Source of the DNA: Adiantum capillus-veneris
Lineage: Eukaryota > Streptophyta > Polypodiopsida > Polypodiales > Pteridaceae
Length of the DNA: 64,000 nucleotides
Direction of reading: 5' to 3'
NCBI GenBank assembly: GCA_014529385.2
Contig: CM043947.1
Span: 98,490,036-98,554,035, forward strand
Shown: positions 31,053 through 43,449 of the stretch, piece by piece
Layout of the letters: every line of letters starts with the position of its first letter
How positions within the stretch are numbered: the first letter of the stretch is position 1
The notes under the pieces: generated by a model
The model's database searches: none
What the model saw: only the letters and a program-made list of their open reading frames with translations
Told to the model about the DNA's origin: nothing
Translations under genes and position numbers: made by a program

Positions 31053-32404
31053 TTTTATTCATTTGTTCATGAGATTCCTCCGAATCTCCTACATCCAACC
31101 TTTGAACTCAACCTTGAAACGTCACCCTCTAAAAGGTAATGGAAGATTCGAACTCACATAGATTCAACAACCTGTACTCGACAATTCGCATAACGAACCC
31201 ACCATCTACGGGGTGTTGCTTATGGGGCAACCCATACAATACAAAAAGAACTCCTACAAAATGCATCTCCTGCGTGCTCAACTCTCCCTCTTACACTCGC
31301 TCGACATGACAACGACAACCCTTGTAGCGCCTACTTGCCCTGTGCGCATTTTTCATCGTCTTGCTGTTCCTTCCTTGTTAGCCTCGCGTGACGCTGATTG
31401 CCTGACTGCACCTTACGACCCACAAGGACAATCTTGCTTGATTCTCGTACTTCTTTTTTTAAAAACAATCGTAGCACCTACTGGTATATTCTTATTTATG
31501 TGAAATTTCACCCAGATTTCCCTACAGCCTAAGGTCGATGCACCAGGGAGTAAAACCATATGTGCTCATCCACAAGAGTTAAGCTCAACACGCAACGGAA
31601 TCGAAAGCGGTTTCATGGTTGACCACTCCACCTTAACAACTTCGTCGTCTCCGTCGCCATGCTAATGAATTGTAGATTTTCCTTCTACTCTTTGCTGGCA
31701 CGTGCTGACACCCACCTCACCTCAGCTTGCTTGGCATGTAGCTGATCCTTGTCGGGCACCTACTATCTCTCCAACGACAATCAAACGTCATCGTCCTCTG
31801 TGCGCTGTCAACGCCATGCATGCCCAGGGGATCTTCCCCGATTCTCACTAATAAAACATTAAACATGATTGGGTCCCCCACTAGCAAACGCTTAAATTAA
31901 TCTAACGGACTGATCTTCGCCTAGAGACTCAAGGAATTTTGGGTGGTGGCATGTTAAACTACTTGCGTTGTTGCTTAAGAAAAATCAAGTAGAACCTGGA
32001 ACAATATCCTCTTTGGTAAAGCTTTGTTGGAGTGTTGTACAATTTGACCCAAGGAGGAAAGAGTGCAAGATAAAGCTCGATCCCTAATTGGAGATAAAAC
32101 ACTACTTGGTGTCCAATTGAGCGCTAGCTGCGGGGCAAAATGACCTTAGGCTATGAGTAATATAATGGCATTGGTGCGTGAGACCAGCAGGGCAGTACAC
32201 AAGAATACATAGGCGCCTAGGCTAAGGATTGAGCAATGTGCAAGACTCTAGCCTATATTCAACAAAACCTTGTGATTGCCATGATTTGTGCTTGCCATGC
32301 TTTATGCAATCTATAATGAGACGAAGCGGTGGTGGTGGTGGAAAATCATGAAGGCGTGCTAAATAGACGTCCTGAGTTCGAAACTCGTCGGATAAATCTA
32401 TGAG

Positions 32405-32405
<1 letters not shown>

Positions 32406-32474
<69 letters not shown>
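32406..32474. repeat. (TC)n-(AC)n compound microsatellite
   Basis: A TC run passes into an AC run. Shorter CT and CA patches continue to about 32503. Confidence 0.95.
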
Positions 32475-32476
<2 letters not shown>

Positions 32477-32656
32477 CTCTCTCTCTCTTTCTCACACACA
32501 CCGCGCGCACACAGGCACGTTACTGATCGAACGAAATAGGGGCATTTCCACTTTGCTTGTGAGATTGGTAAAGCGACAAATATCCCATCGCCCTTTTCTT
32601 AAGGCGGACAATGAAGTGTAGTCTTTGCTTGAAACAGGGACAAACCTTCCTCTCTC

Positions 32657-32664
32657 TATATATA
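32657..32664 (+). promoter_or_regulatory. TATA box of the secreted-protein gene
   Basis: TATATATA in a pyrimidine-rich region lies 49 bases upstream of the ATG at 32713. That would give a leader of roughly 20 bases. Confidence 0.5.
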
Positions 32665-32712
32665 CACACACACTCTCTCTCATAGCTCTTGCTTTTCTCA
32701 AGCGAGCACAGA

Positions 32713-33648
32713 ATGGCAAGCCTCACGAGCCTGCATGTCTTCCTTCCTCTTTCAATTGTCTTCTTCTTTTTCTGCTCGCATGAAGTGGCAGCGCATAGGA
32801 AACTCAACCTCAACAAGCAGCTACCCACTACTAACAACCGTGTGCTGATGAGCTCCTCTACCTTCTATAATGCTTTTGATACCAATAATCCTAATGCTTT
32901 TGATGCCACCCACACTAACTTCAATCATTATGCTAGTAGTAAAGAGGGTGCCAGTGTTAATTATGACAATAGTGCCAGTAAGTTTAATGACATTGTTGAT
33001 AGCGAGTTCAATGCAAACAGCTACACTAACACTCATGGTAATAATGATATCAACACAAATGGCTACACTAACAGCTATAGAAATAATGCTAATCAACCAC
33101 TTAGTACCTCTAATACCCAACAAGCAAATGGTGCACAACATGGCTTCCCCACCGCATTTGAATTCTCTTCGCCGTCATCGTCGACGTCGACGAGCACTCC
33201 ATCTCTTTATGGAGATAAGTTTCCTAGTTCTTTCGAGGCTTCCTTACCGGATGCGCAGAATGGATATAGCAAACAAAGCTTCCCTTCAAATGACCAACAA
33301 GGCTTCTATGGCTCCCACGATGCAAAAAGCTTCTTTTACACCTCTCCCTCTATGGGGGTAGATGCGCCCTCTCTATCTAAAGAGCAAAGCTTGTCTCAAT
33401 CATCTGCAAACAGCTATGAGGCAAGCTACAACCCTTTTCATGAGGTTGATGAGCTCAAGAGCAATAACCATGCCTCTGAATTCAGGTTTAAAAATGAGAA
33501 ACCTGTGACTAATTATGATAGCTTCTTCAATAGCCCGACAATACACAAGAGTGAGGTGGGGGACCCAACCACGAGTTCTCCATTTGGGGCCCAAAAATTC
33601 CCATTAAGTGACCACGACCTCACTTATGGACATGTCCAAGTGCCATGA
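32713..33648 (+). CDS. Secreted Asn/Ser/Tyr-rich protein, 311 aa, unknown
   Basis: The chosen ATG is the first in frame and gives a clear signal peptide: MASLTSLHVFLPLSIVFFFF, then CSHEVAA, with cleavage likely before HRKLNL. The mature chain has no second hydrophobic segment. Residues about 45-135 are Asn/Thr/Tyr-rich with repeated short units (NAFDTNNPNAFDATHTNFNH, then NSYTNTHGNNDINTNGYTNS). Residues 135-165 are Ser-rich, and the rest is rich in Ser, Phe and Tyr with spaced SF and YG motifs. The 936-bp frame has no intron or stop, and a TATA box lies just upstream, so it is the best host-gene candidate here. A role in the cell wall or extracellular matrix is inferred from composition only. 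It loosely recalls E6-like cell-wall proteins, but no diagnostic motif was seen. Confidence 0.7.
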   Translation: MASLTSLHVFLPLSIVFFFFCSHEVAAHRKLNLNKQLPTTNNRVLMSSSTFYNAFDTNNPNAFDATHTNFNHYASSKEGASVNYDNSASKFNDIVDSEFNANSYTNTHGNNDINTNGYTNSYRNNANQPLSTSNTQQANGAQHGFPTAFEFSSPSSSTSTSTPSLYGDKFPSSFEASLPDAQNGYSKQSFPSNDQQGFYGSHDAKSFFYTSPSMGVDAPSLSKEQSLSQSSANSYEASYNPFHEVDELKSNNHASEFRFKNEKPVTNYDSFFNSPTIHKSEVGDPTTSSPFGAQKFPLSDHDLTYGHVQVP

Positions 33649-33659
33649 AGAACCAAGTA

Positions 33660-33661
<2 letters not shown>

Positions 33662-33697
<36 letters not shown>

Positions 33698-35594
33698 AAT
33701 ATAAACTTAAAGTACGCGTTGAGTTCAAGCCCTCAGCTCTCAACAAGTTGATCAAATAAATTTCTCTTTTTGTTTTAACCCTGGGTCCACTATATACCAA
33801 AGAAGATCACCTTCTGTAAACATATAAGTGAATGTGGAATTTTTACAATTACTGCTAAAGGTCACCCAAAAGTCTTCCAAATTCTAGCTCGGCCCCCGTC
33901 TTACTACTTTACTATGGAAGTTTTGTCAAACTCCAATCTTCTGATGCCATGTGGCATAAACGAGTTTAATTCATGCATATGCGCAGACAACCTGTTTAAT
34001 TTTGGGTTTAAAAAAACCTTCAAATTTGAACATCCCCAAAAACATTGCAACATAGATGTCTATGTCCTTTATGGTAGACACATACCAACTCAGACTACTC
34101 TCTCTCTCACTCTCTCTCTCTCTCTCTCTCTCTCTCAAAGCACCTGTATTTCAATCACCTTATGCTTGCATCTTGAAGGCTTGAAGCATAACACAATGCA
34201 TAAACACTCATAGAAAAAGAACAAGTAGACTGCTATTTGACTTCTGGCATAATTTGAGGCTTGTTTGAAAAGGACGTTATGCTTGGCAATGAGTTTGTAA
34301 TGTCACATACCAATGTCTATGGCTTATGTGCCCCCCACACAACATTGGTATGGCTTGGGTGCCCCCCATATAGAGGGGGTAATCTGTAATTCCAAGGATT
34401 TTTGGGGTAAAGGACCCAATCAAATTTTCTTTTGAGCAAACCCTAAGCTTTTTGCTCACTTGTATGGCGATAAACTATAAAATTTGAGCAAAGTTGTCAA
34501 CAAACATGCTACGAGACTCAAAAAGCACAGGATGATGGGACCCTTTGTGATAACAAATTTGTCACCAAGTGGGGCCGTCAATTTATTTTGTCAAGTTTAT
34601 AATAATATTAGAAACAAAATTAACTTTTCAAATACTATCTAAGTCAAAATGATTAATAAGTTATAGTATGATTTTCATTTAGAAGAGGTAATTTTTTACA
34701 TTTTAACATAGTTTTTCTAATTTACAATATATTTTCTAGATAAAAAATTACAAATTTGGCTATAAAAGTTTATACATCTTACCTAATGTGCATATTTTTG
34801 ACGATAATATGTAAAATATTACTCCTAATTATAGCCAAAACCCTAGGGTTCAAATTGTGTTTTTAACCAAATTAGTTATATAAAGCCAAAAATATTTATG
34901 TTAGATCCAATAATAGTACGGGGTCCTATATATTAAAAGGATGAGTCTATCCCAATAGATTTAACTTCTAAGGACCAGTGAAGCAACACACAAGGGCGAG
35001 TTCTTTTGTGATCGACGTGTGCTGTAGCAAATTTGAACCGTGTGATCTCTAGTTTAAGCTTTGCTGGCTACAACGACACATTCCCCCCCCCCCCCCCCCC
35101 CCCCCCCTTGACAATACCACTATTCATACCCTGTTTTGGTACTCACGAAATGAAGTGTGCTGTCAATCTTTGTCACTCGACTATTGTGTGGGCCAAAACT
35201 TTTGCTGCGGATGTGCTTCCTAATGGGGTATCAATTCTACCTCTTCGTGCTTGAAATGGAGGAGGCAAACATTAAATGCATCATGTTTTCTTATGTGTTC
35301 CCTTATTGGCCCCTTACCCTACCTCCACCCTTTACACTCACACGTGAGGTTTGGGGTGATTTGTTACTTGGGTGGTGGAGTAAGTCTAGAGAAATTGCAA
35401 AGAGGTGTAGTTACAGGGAGCCTCCATGGGAGGGGTAACTTTTTGAGTTACCCACTCTCTTCAAATAACTTTATCTCAAAGAGGCGAAGTTGGCATTACT
35501 CCATTTCTCTTTGTGTGTGTCCATGATAAAATTTATATTAAATCAATCCTATCATGTCTTGTCTTACAATTACCCCTCATGTGGAGGCCCCTTT
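33662..35594. other. Non-coding stretch with microsatellites and C25 tract
   Basis: No gene recognised. It contains (CT)n at 33662-33694 and 34097-34136, a direct repeat around GGCTT(A/G)(T/G)GTGCCCCCCA (34321 and 34354), an AT-rich section (34560-34900), and a run of 25 C at 35083-35107. Confidence 0.6.
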
Positions 35595-36218
35595 TGTTAC
35601 GTATGGAACCTGATTTACCCCTTGTAATTTTTTATATTAAAAATGCACATTTGTAAGGCCCCTGTTATGAGGAGAAGCCATATTGCGTGAAGAAAAATCA
35701 CTTGTCGGAAACCAAAATCACTTGCTGGAAACCAAAATTATGGCCAGTTGACGGTCAGAAAGTGGTCGAAAAACGATCGATCAGTCGGTCAGTGGCCAGT
35801 AGTCAATGATCGGTGGCCGGTTGTCGGAAGTCAATGGCCGGTGGGCCGGTGGCCAAATTCAATAGCCAGTGGCCGATTTCAAAGGAGGACTTGTCTTCTC
35901 AAGGGCAACCACACATGGGCGGATTAGAGGGTCCGATTTGGACTTGTCTACACAAGGGCGGCTACACATGGCTGCCTCTCATGAGAGAGGACGACCCTTT
36001 TGGCTTATAAAAGGAAGCCTCTTCTACACACAAAAATGGATTGTGAAGCATTGTGGTGCATTGTGAAGTTGATGTGAGGTGATGAGAGTGCAGCAAGGCG
36101 GGAGTTCCAAAAGGGTATAATCCCTTTGTGATCTACTTCTTATTTTGAAGTACTAAAGCCATTGAATGGTTGCTTTCTTGTGGACGTAACCCACATTGGG
36201 TGAACCACATATATCGTG

Positions 36219-36261
<43 letters not shown>

Positions 36262-36346
36262 CTATAATCTCTTGTGTGTGAAAATTATCTCTCTCCATTA
36301 AATAATCTACTCAATTATCTACTTAGCTACGCCATATTTCCTAACA
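35595..36346 (+). repeat. Solo LTR of the copia family
   Basis: 752 bp, aligned end to end with the LTRs at 24618 and 29488 (TGTTACG...CTAACA). It has no internal region on either side. The GC palindrome and the CGCCGGAATATT repeats are missing, the GGCCGGTGG array is shortened, and the (CT)n in the downstream part is expanded (about 36223-36258). TATA box at 36006. No target duplication is visible. Confidence 0.9.
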
Positions 36347-39300
36347 TCCTCTTAAACTCAAGATCTTTAGTATCAAGTATTTATATGCTTTGGGATCTTC
36401 AAATATATTTCTTCCCATCTTCAAAGAATAAACAAAAGATTTTTTAAACTTATTATGGAGATCATGCTAGGCTTCTCTTGTGTGAAAAAGCATTTTCTAT
36501 TAGTGAAATTCTATTGTGCATATCTTTTGAGCACCATTTCTCTTTCACACTCTCTCACCTTAAAATGCTTAACAATTCTTCCTTTCAACGTGTGTTTTTG
36601 AGAGAAAAATCTCTTTGAGAGGGGTTAAAAATAAATAAATAACCCCCTCTCATCTGGAGGTACCCTTAGCTAGGCTTATAGCTTAGGATCCCCAAGTGTA
36701 AGATCTTTCATGGCCTCATGCGGTGTTGACCGTTAGCATGAGAAAATCCCTTAATCTTAAAACACTTAGTTGCTCTAGCGATTTCTTTGAATAAGAGAGG
36801 GTTCCCATGTCAATAGGCCATAAGCTCCTAGTCATGACCCCTAGCTTCTCTAGGATATATCACATTCTTTTCTCCTTAAAATGAATTATCTTCCTCAAAA
36901 ATTTCATCGGGAGGAGAAATAATCTTAAAGTTGAGAAATCTTTCTTGAAGAGTGCTTACCTGCTACTATGCAGAGATCTTGTTAGAAGAAGAACCATTCC
37001 ACTTGACGAGACAATATGAGGAAGAGACTATCAACGAGCTCTATAATTCGATCAAATTATTGGAAGTCTTTTCTTAAGCCTACTAGCACCAAAAAAATTG
37101 AGTGGGTTCTACTTGTCTATGGTAATTGGAGTTTGCAAGATCTCTCCTCTATCTTCTTTAAGTATTGTGTAAGGACCACAAGATACCTAGACATAATTCA
37201 CTAACCTTTCCACTTGGTAGACAACCTTTCCACTTGGTTTTTTATTCATTGCATGTCTTGTTCTCTTTTCTTGGGTGCCTAGTCCTTTCTAAGGTTCATG
37301 AGGAAGAGAGTATCGATGAGCTCTATAATTTGATCAAATTATTGGAAGTCTTTTCTTAATCCTACTAACATAAAAACGGAGTGGATTCTACTCGTCTATG
37401 GTAATTGGAGTTTCTAAGTTGTCTCCTCTATCTTCTAGTGTAAGGACCACAATACCTAAGAGATACCTATACATAATTCACTAACCTTTCCACTTGACAT
37501 ACCAATTTCTATACATTGCATGTTTGGTTCTATTTTCTTGGGTGCCTTGGGAAGAAGGCTTCTACATTGATGGAGAAAGTTCTAATAGGAGGAAAACAAG
37601 AGATGGAAAAAATCACACTGAGTTTTAGTGGACAAAGAACATCTAACAATATCTTCTACTAGTCCATAGGCAAGTAATATGCCTTTAAAGATATTTAAAG
37701 GGGTTTCTTAACAAACGAGGAATGATATTTCTATTAGAGGCAACAAAAATCCCATTTAAGATGTCAATGATACAATAAGTATTGGACACTTTCAATGTTG
37801 ACACTTCTATAGTCACCATTAATAAGAGGAAAATTTAATTAACTGCTACACATATATCACATATTTTTGGATTACTATGATGAACAAGACAAACCTTGTA
37901 CTATTAATGAGATTATAGAATTTTGAAAGGAGACACTTGAAGCCATGAAAAGTAGGAAATCAAGAACCTACTTATCTGAAAAGTTATTTAGTATGTTGCT
38001 AGCTAGAGCCCATAACAACAAGTGTCATGTCAATCTGTTGTTCACACTACACAATAGTGCTGTGGCTCAAATAGGCAAGTTAAACACATATCAATTATTT
38101 AAGGGCCTTGTATATATGGCAGTACTTCCATTGGAAAGCCTGTGAGCCAAATCACCCTAACCTTTTGGCATTGAAACCTAGTGAGCCAACATAATAGACA
38201 CTGGCATCACAAATATCAAAAAAGAAACTAGCATGAAAAAAACAAGCATGAACTAGTAATTGATCATTAGAAGGTTCATAAGAAACTAAGATTAATAAAA
38301 GTCTATAGGGACCAACAGCCAAAGCCAAAAATAAGAAACAAAGCGAATTTTTTTGTAGAAAATTAGTGTAAACTCACCACCAAACTAGCTACCAAGACAT
38401 TTTAAAAAAAACAAGGACTACCAAAAAAATTTCCATTGAACTCTAAAAGAGCTCAATCTAGACAATTGAGGAGCTAGAATGATTTGGGTAGGCCACCACT
38501 TGCACAAGAAAAGAAACTACAGTCACATATGAATGGTTCAAGGGGCACTAGATTGACTACAAGCTCTTCATAAGCAACTTCTAGTGGGGAACATGACCAT
38601 TGACACCAATCAAACAGGTGTATGCTATGCTCCATATAATTCCCTATTCATGAGATATAAGACCACAAGGATCGATGTAGGTCTACACTAATATTGAGAG
38701 ATGCATTGCTAAAATCAAGATAGGTTGGAACACTACTATTAATAATATTAACCAAATGATGGAGGTTCAGGCTATCATTTAAGGCTCTAATATAGCTCGC
38801 CTCCACCAAAAACATTTAGAATAGAAAACACTCAATGCCAAAAAATAAAGTGTAAGTGTTCTTAGACTTTATTTTGATTGAAGAAGAATGCAAAAGGGAA
38901 TAATACACCAAGACAATAAGAGTTGCAACAAAATGAAGAATTAAAAATGATCAAATTGAACCTTGGTGATAAGAATTGGAATCTTGGCAAACAGCTGGAA
39001 AACACCAATATCTATTAGACAAAAATAGATATCTACTGACCAATATCTGCTAGACAAAAATAGTTTTCAATTGAAAATTTAAAGGAAGTACATGATGTCA
39101 TGAAACAACATCATGGATAAGTATATCTACTAATCGCTGGTAGATATCATAGACACTGAAGGAAACCTAACCCTTAACTTAGAAGAAATCCACAATCTAG
39201 TCATAAACATCAAATAATAGTTGGACGATAAGGCTCCTAATATACACCTGCCCTAGCCAACTAGGCACTAATATCCCACCACACATTTAGGCTAGCACAG

Positions 39301-40072
39301 ACCAAGATGAACAAGTAGAGGATGAGATGTAAGATACCTCTACAAAGAAAGATGATGATGCCCTCGATGTTCGAAAGGAGAGCAAGGGAACATGTCAAAC
39401 TGATTAGACACTTGATCAATCTTAACAGCCAAGTAGGAGCTAAAGTGGAGGAGGCCATATTTCCTTTAATCTCGATCTCAACAAAGAAGGAAAAGGAAGA
39501 GTGGTGTGCGGTGGTAAAGGAGAGAGAAGAGGCCAATCTTGAAGGCATTTTCTCTTTATATTTTTCCATCTCTCTCTTGTGTGGTAACAAAGACAGACAA
39601 GGGTGTTACATAGTGTGACATTTGTGTTTGGAAGGTATCTGCTTCCACCATGGTATTAGATCTTAGAACATTGGGTTTGCAAGTCAAGGTGCATATGGAT
39701 GATGAAATATGAGATTTGATTTTGATTTGGTTATCGGAGTCTATAATTGAAAGCTTCTTCTAATTCCAAGTATAAACCTTGAATCAGCTTTGCATTTTCT
39801 ACTACTTATATCAACTTGATTTTGTGTTCAAAGCTCTGTCATTTAGTGCAATTAATCTAAAAGATGTAGCATTTATATCTCCACTTGGAAAGAGTTTGGA
39901 AATGTTCAAAAGAGGTTTTTAACAAACTTTGATTGAGGGTACAAACACTTAGATGCTCCTTCTTGAGTCAAAATATCTTCCCTTGGAGTGCATGAGCATG
40001 GACAAAAATTTCAAAAATAACTCACAAGAATCAAATATTGTGCTCAAGATAGATGCAAGACATCAAGAGGTG
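36347..40072. other. Non-coding stretch, no gene recognised
   Basis: AT-rich sequence without recognisable domains on either strand. It contains the tandem duplication at 37014-37560. The last 70 bases (about 40003-40072) match 54108-54176, part of the tandem unit into which element Y inserted. Confidence 0.5.
37014..37560. repeat. Tandem duplication, about 284-bp unit
   Basis: Two copies begin ATGAGGAAGAGA(C/G)TATC at 37014 and 37298. They share ATCAAATTATTGGAAGTC, CTATGGTAATTGGAGTTT, AATTCACTAACCTTTCCACT and TTTTCTTGGGTGCCT, and differ by substitutions and short indels. Confidence 0.85.
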
Positions 40073-40098
40073 TGTTACGAGACTGGGCACCCTCCTGT

Positions 40099-40585
40099 TG
40101 TTATGGGATTGATATGTTATTATTTATTGCAACTGACAGGTGGAAAAGACTTGACCGAGCTAGGCTATTGCAAAAAGGATATTACATTTTATGTATATTT
40201 ATTCAAGTGCTCTTTTATGAGCTTTGGCCATTTATGACCGGCCGGCCAGTTTGTAACCAATTTGACCATTTAAGAAATCTATAAAACAATTACGTGCAAG
40301 AGGGAAATGGTCACTTTTGCACGGGGGGAGATTGCACCCAGTGCTTGTGTCTTCTCCTCTTCTCTTCTCCCTCTTCTTTCACCGTGCCGGCATAGCACTC
40401 CACTCTAGGAGGTGCGCCTGCATGTGTTCTTTCACTCTCTCTCGCTCTATATCTCTCTCTCTGTTCGCGCTTATCGTCGATTATGTGCTCGTGGATGCGT
40501 CAGGTATGCAGATCTATCGTTTTATAGTCAGTAGCATGTTATTTTTATGTATTTTGCAGGGATGCCACGTCTTTTGTTTGTAGCA
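40099..40585 (+). repeat. 5' LTR of X
   Basis: 487 bp. TATA box at 40280-40286 (AATCTATAAAACAATT). The sequence GACCGGCCGGCCAG and a CT-rich stretch lie inside. Confidence 0.92.
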
Positions 40586-40586
40586 G

Positions 40587-40598
40587 TGGTATCAGAGC
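40587..40598 (+). other. tRNA-iMet primer binding site of X
   Basis: TGGTATCAGAGC, an exact match to the standard plant initiator-Met primer site, one base after the LTR. Confidence 0.95.
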
Positions 40599-42257
40599 AC
40601 AAGGCTACGCTCTTTGGTAACAAACAATCAGAGACACCTACAACTTGACATTCGAGCAAAATTAGATCTTTTCGATCTTGCACTAGAGATAAGTACAACT
40701 ACATAATTCTTTTCTATTTCATTTAATTTTATTGTTTTATCTCTCTCTTTGTTGTGGTAGAATTTGTGAAGATCTTAATCGTACTTTATATTTTTTCTAT
40801 TAATTTTATACACTAAGATAAATCTTGAACATTGCTAACACAGTGTTTAACACTCTTAATAATACTACTAATAATATCGACATAGCTAGTGTGCATAGTT
40901 GATTAAGAGAAATTCTTAATTTGATCGAGGCCCGTATTTAGTAGACGACGAAGAAGAAGAAGAAGAAGCAGCAGAATAAGAAGAAGAACAATTTGATGTT
41001 TTACAATCATAGAGTAAAGGAGATTGTGTGCAAATCTAAATAGAACGACGATGTATAAACATACGTACATATCTATTTTTCATTTCTTCTTGTGATGAAG
41101 CAAAGAACCGCAAGGACAAAAACAAAAAGTGTGATAAAATTGTTGAGGGAAAAAAATTATGGCTCAGTTTCAAAGAGATCCCCTCAGTTTCAAAGAGATT
41201 CCAAGCTTGTAGTGGGAAAGATCTCTAAAAAATATATATATAAAACAGTTTTTTTTTTAATAATAATAAATTTGCTGGAGCTACGATAGAGCTCGAAACA
41301 GCGCATTAGTTTCCTCCTCTGCCAGCAGCAAGTCCCTGTGCCATGGTGCCGCTAGCACCACCCTGGAAAATGGCAGTTTCCTTTGCCACCCCATTGGAGG
41401 TGTCAGTGACGTAGATAAACTCAGCGATGGCCATGCAATCCACTGAGCGCATGCACATCTAAGAGAGTAGAATTACACAGCTAGCCGGTATCTGGTGTGG
41501 TCAACAACCCCCAACCCTCATCACCCACCAATCGGTTGTTGAAGACCTGCAACCGGCACTTCCTCATGACATTTGAACTCTCTCCTGCCTCTAATTCCCT
41601 ACTTGGCGGCTCCAGTTTTCGCACCAACCACCCAATCTCTCTCTCATTTTCTATCGGCATGCACACACATCTGCAGCTTTCCATGCAATTTGAGAGCCGC
41701 CAGTCCACACCAACTTTGCTTTTTGTGAGCTACATGCAGGTCATGGTAGCGGTTATATGACACTCATGCAGGGATTCCACACACACACCCCAATGACCCA
41801 TGCCCTTGCACACTACCTGATTGCCCCACATTGGCATGCTCCTACTCCAAGTTCTCTCTCTCTCCCACCTTTTCTCAGCACCCCTCGCCGCCATGCAGAT
41901 TTTCATAACAAAAAAAGGGGGCAGCCCACCTGCAGTTTATCTGTGTGCCACCCACCATGACTGCAAAAATTTAGGCGTTTTTTTCTCTCTCTTTGGCCTA
42001 TTGGCAGCCACACACACAGTACTTGTTAATTTCTCTCTCTGCGGCCACTGGACCAACCACCCATGCAGTGGTTTTTTGGCACTATCACTCTCAGCTATCC
42101 TCTTCGTCAAGCCTCCAACTAATTACTTACACGTATTTTTCTCTCAACCATCCAACGCTCACTGATCTCTTCCTCTCCCTGCCTCTCGGTTTGCAATTAT
42201 CTCCCTACCACCAAAACGTGCCCACCCCTGCAGATGATTAACTGCAGTCGCCTAGTG

Positions 42258-42315
<58 letters not shown>

Positions 42316-42426
42316 CCCGCTCTTTCCATCTCTCTCGTGTTGTGGCAAACCGACAGTTGAAGAAGGGCTTGAGGCAAAAGCCATGCAAGGCACCTTCCTC
42401 AATAATTACCCTCTGACGTTACCTGA
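40599..42426. other. Non-coding interior of X, upstream part
   Basis: No gag or pol. It holds a GAA/GCA trinucleotide repeat (40945-40987), a C-rich section of higher GC (about 41290-42240) and a perfect (CT)27 at 42259-42312. On the minus strand an ATG-started 49-codon frame (about 41464 to 41315) reads EFIYVTDTSNGVAKETAIF then GGASGTMAQGLAAGRGG. It could be another captured exon but is not recognised. Confidence 0.5.
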
Positions 42427-43345
42427 AACTTTTCCACCCTTGCTGATATCCTTCTTGAACTCCTAGCCACCATCAAGAAGGGCCATGGACAACCTCAGTA
42501 TCTCGACAAGCTCCAGATGGAACAGGAAAGAGGCATCACTGTGAAGGCTGCACAAACTGAAACAATGAGGGAAAATACTGATGAAGCAAGTTGCACTTCT
42601 CCTCTTGCAGGAAGATCCTATCTTTTGAATCTTATTGATACACCAGGCCGCTTGCTGCATCAGGGAGTTCTACTTGTAGTTGATGCAGCACAGGGTGTGC
42701 AAGCTTAGACTGTGGCTAATTTTTACTTAGCATTTGAGGCTGATCTAATTATCATTCCAGTTCTTAATAAAAAAATATCAAGCTAATGCTGAACCTGACA
42801 GAGTCAAAGAACAGCTGAAGTCTGTATTCGATCTTAATCCGAAAGTTTCACTTCTTACGTCCGCGAAGGCCTCTACAACGTTTTACCTGCTGTTGTTGAT
42901 AGGGCCCCTTCTCCAAAAGGATTGATTTCTCCTCCATTACATATGTTGCTTCTTGATTCTCATTATGATCACAGAGGTGTCATTTTCCATGTTGCTGGCA
43001 TGTTGCGAAAGGGGGACAAGATAGCATCAATGGCTACAAGGCAAAGTTATGAAGTCATGGATGTAGGGATTATGCATTTAGAGCTTACACCTACTGGACT
43101 GCTATTAATTGGTTAAGTAGGGGATGTTGGGGAAACCTTACATCATGTTCAAACCTTAGTAACACCTTTGCCTGGTTTTAAGCCGGCAAAACACATGGTG
43201 TTTGCTGTAGTTTATCCAGAAAATGGATCAGATTTTGCAGTTCTTAGCCATGCAATTGACCGAATTACTTGCGATGATGCCAATGTAATGAGACTAGTGG
43301 AGCACTCGGGATGGGATTCAGGTTTGAGAAATGTGAAATAGGTTT
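42427..43345 (+). pseudogene. GUF1: Captured GUF1/LepA (EF4-type GTPase) fragment
   Basis: Intronless reading gives blocks of the organellar translation factor GUF1/LepA in order: NFS, then [48 protein letters not shown] (G3), [14 protein letters not shown], stop, TVANFYLAFEADLIIIPVLN, KGLISPPLHMLLLDSHYDH, LRKGDKIASMATRQSYEVMD, VGIMHLELTPTGLLLIG, PLPGFKPAKHMVFAVVYPEN and ALGMGF. The P-loop between NFS and TLAD is deleted, and so is a segment after DTPG. The NKID motif is frameshifted and several stops are present (for example CAG to TAG at 42706). GUF1 is a ribosome-back-translocating GTPase of mitochondria and chloroplasts. This copy is dead and lies wholly inside element X. Confidence 0.88.
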
Positions 43346-43361
43346 ATTACTGGCTTTATTA

Positions 43362-43449
43362 TTGGGGAGGGTACTTGGTAGCTGATAGAGGCTGTCGATT
43401 TAATCTTGGGGAGGGTACTTGGTAGCTGATAGAGGCTATCGATTTAACC
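43362..43449. repeat. 44-bp tandem duplication
   Basis: Two nearly identical 44-base units (TTGGGGAGGGTACTTGGTAG...) at 43362 and 43406, with two differences, just after the GUF1 fragment. Confidence 0.9.

Larger units (their letters stand above)
30286..32400. other. Non-coding stretch
   Basis: No gene recognised. It holds a GA-rich patch (30644-30680), a hairpin (30862-30910) and a possible Helitron 3' end (31019-31052), listed separately. Short open frames here have no family motifs. Confidence 0.5.

Noticed and set aside
32330-32400. Possible SINE or tRNA-like B box (GAGTTCGAAACTC)
   Set aside because: No convincing A box at the right distance and no defined ends or tail.
41497-42241. 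Several overlapping 60-110-codon frames in C-rich DNA within X
   Set aside because: They overlap in all frames, have no motif, and fit base composition.
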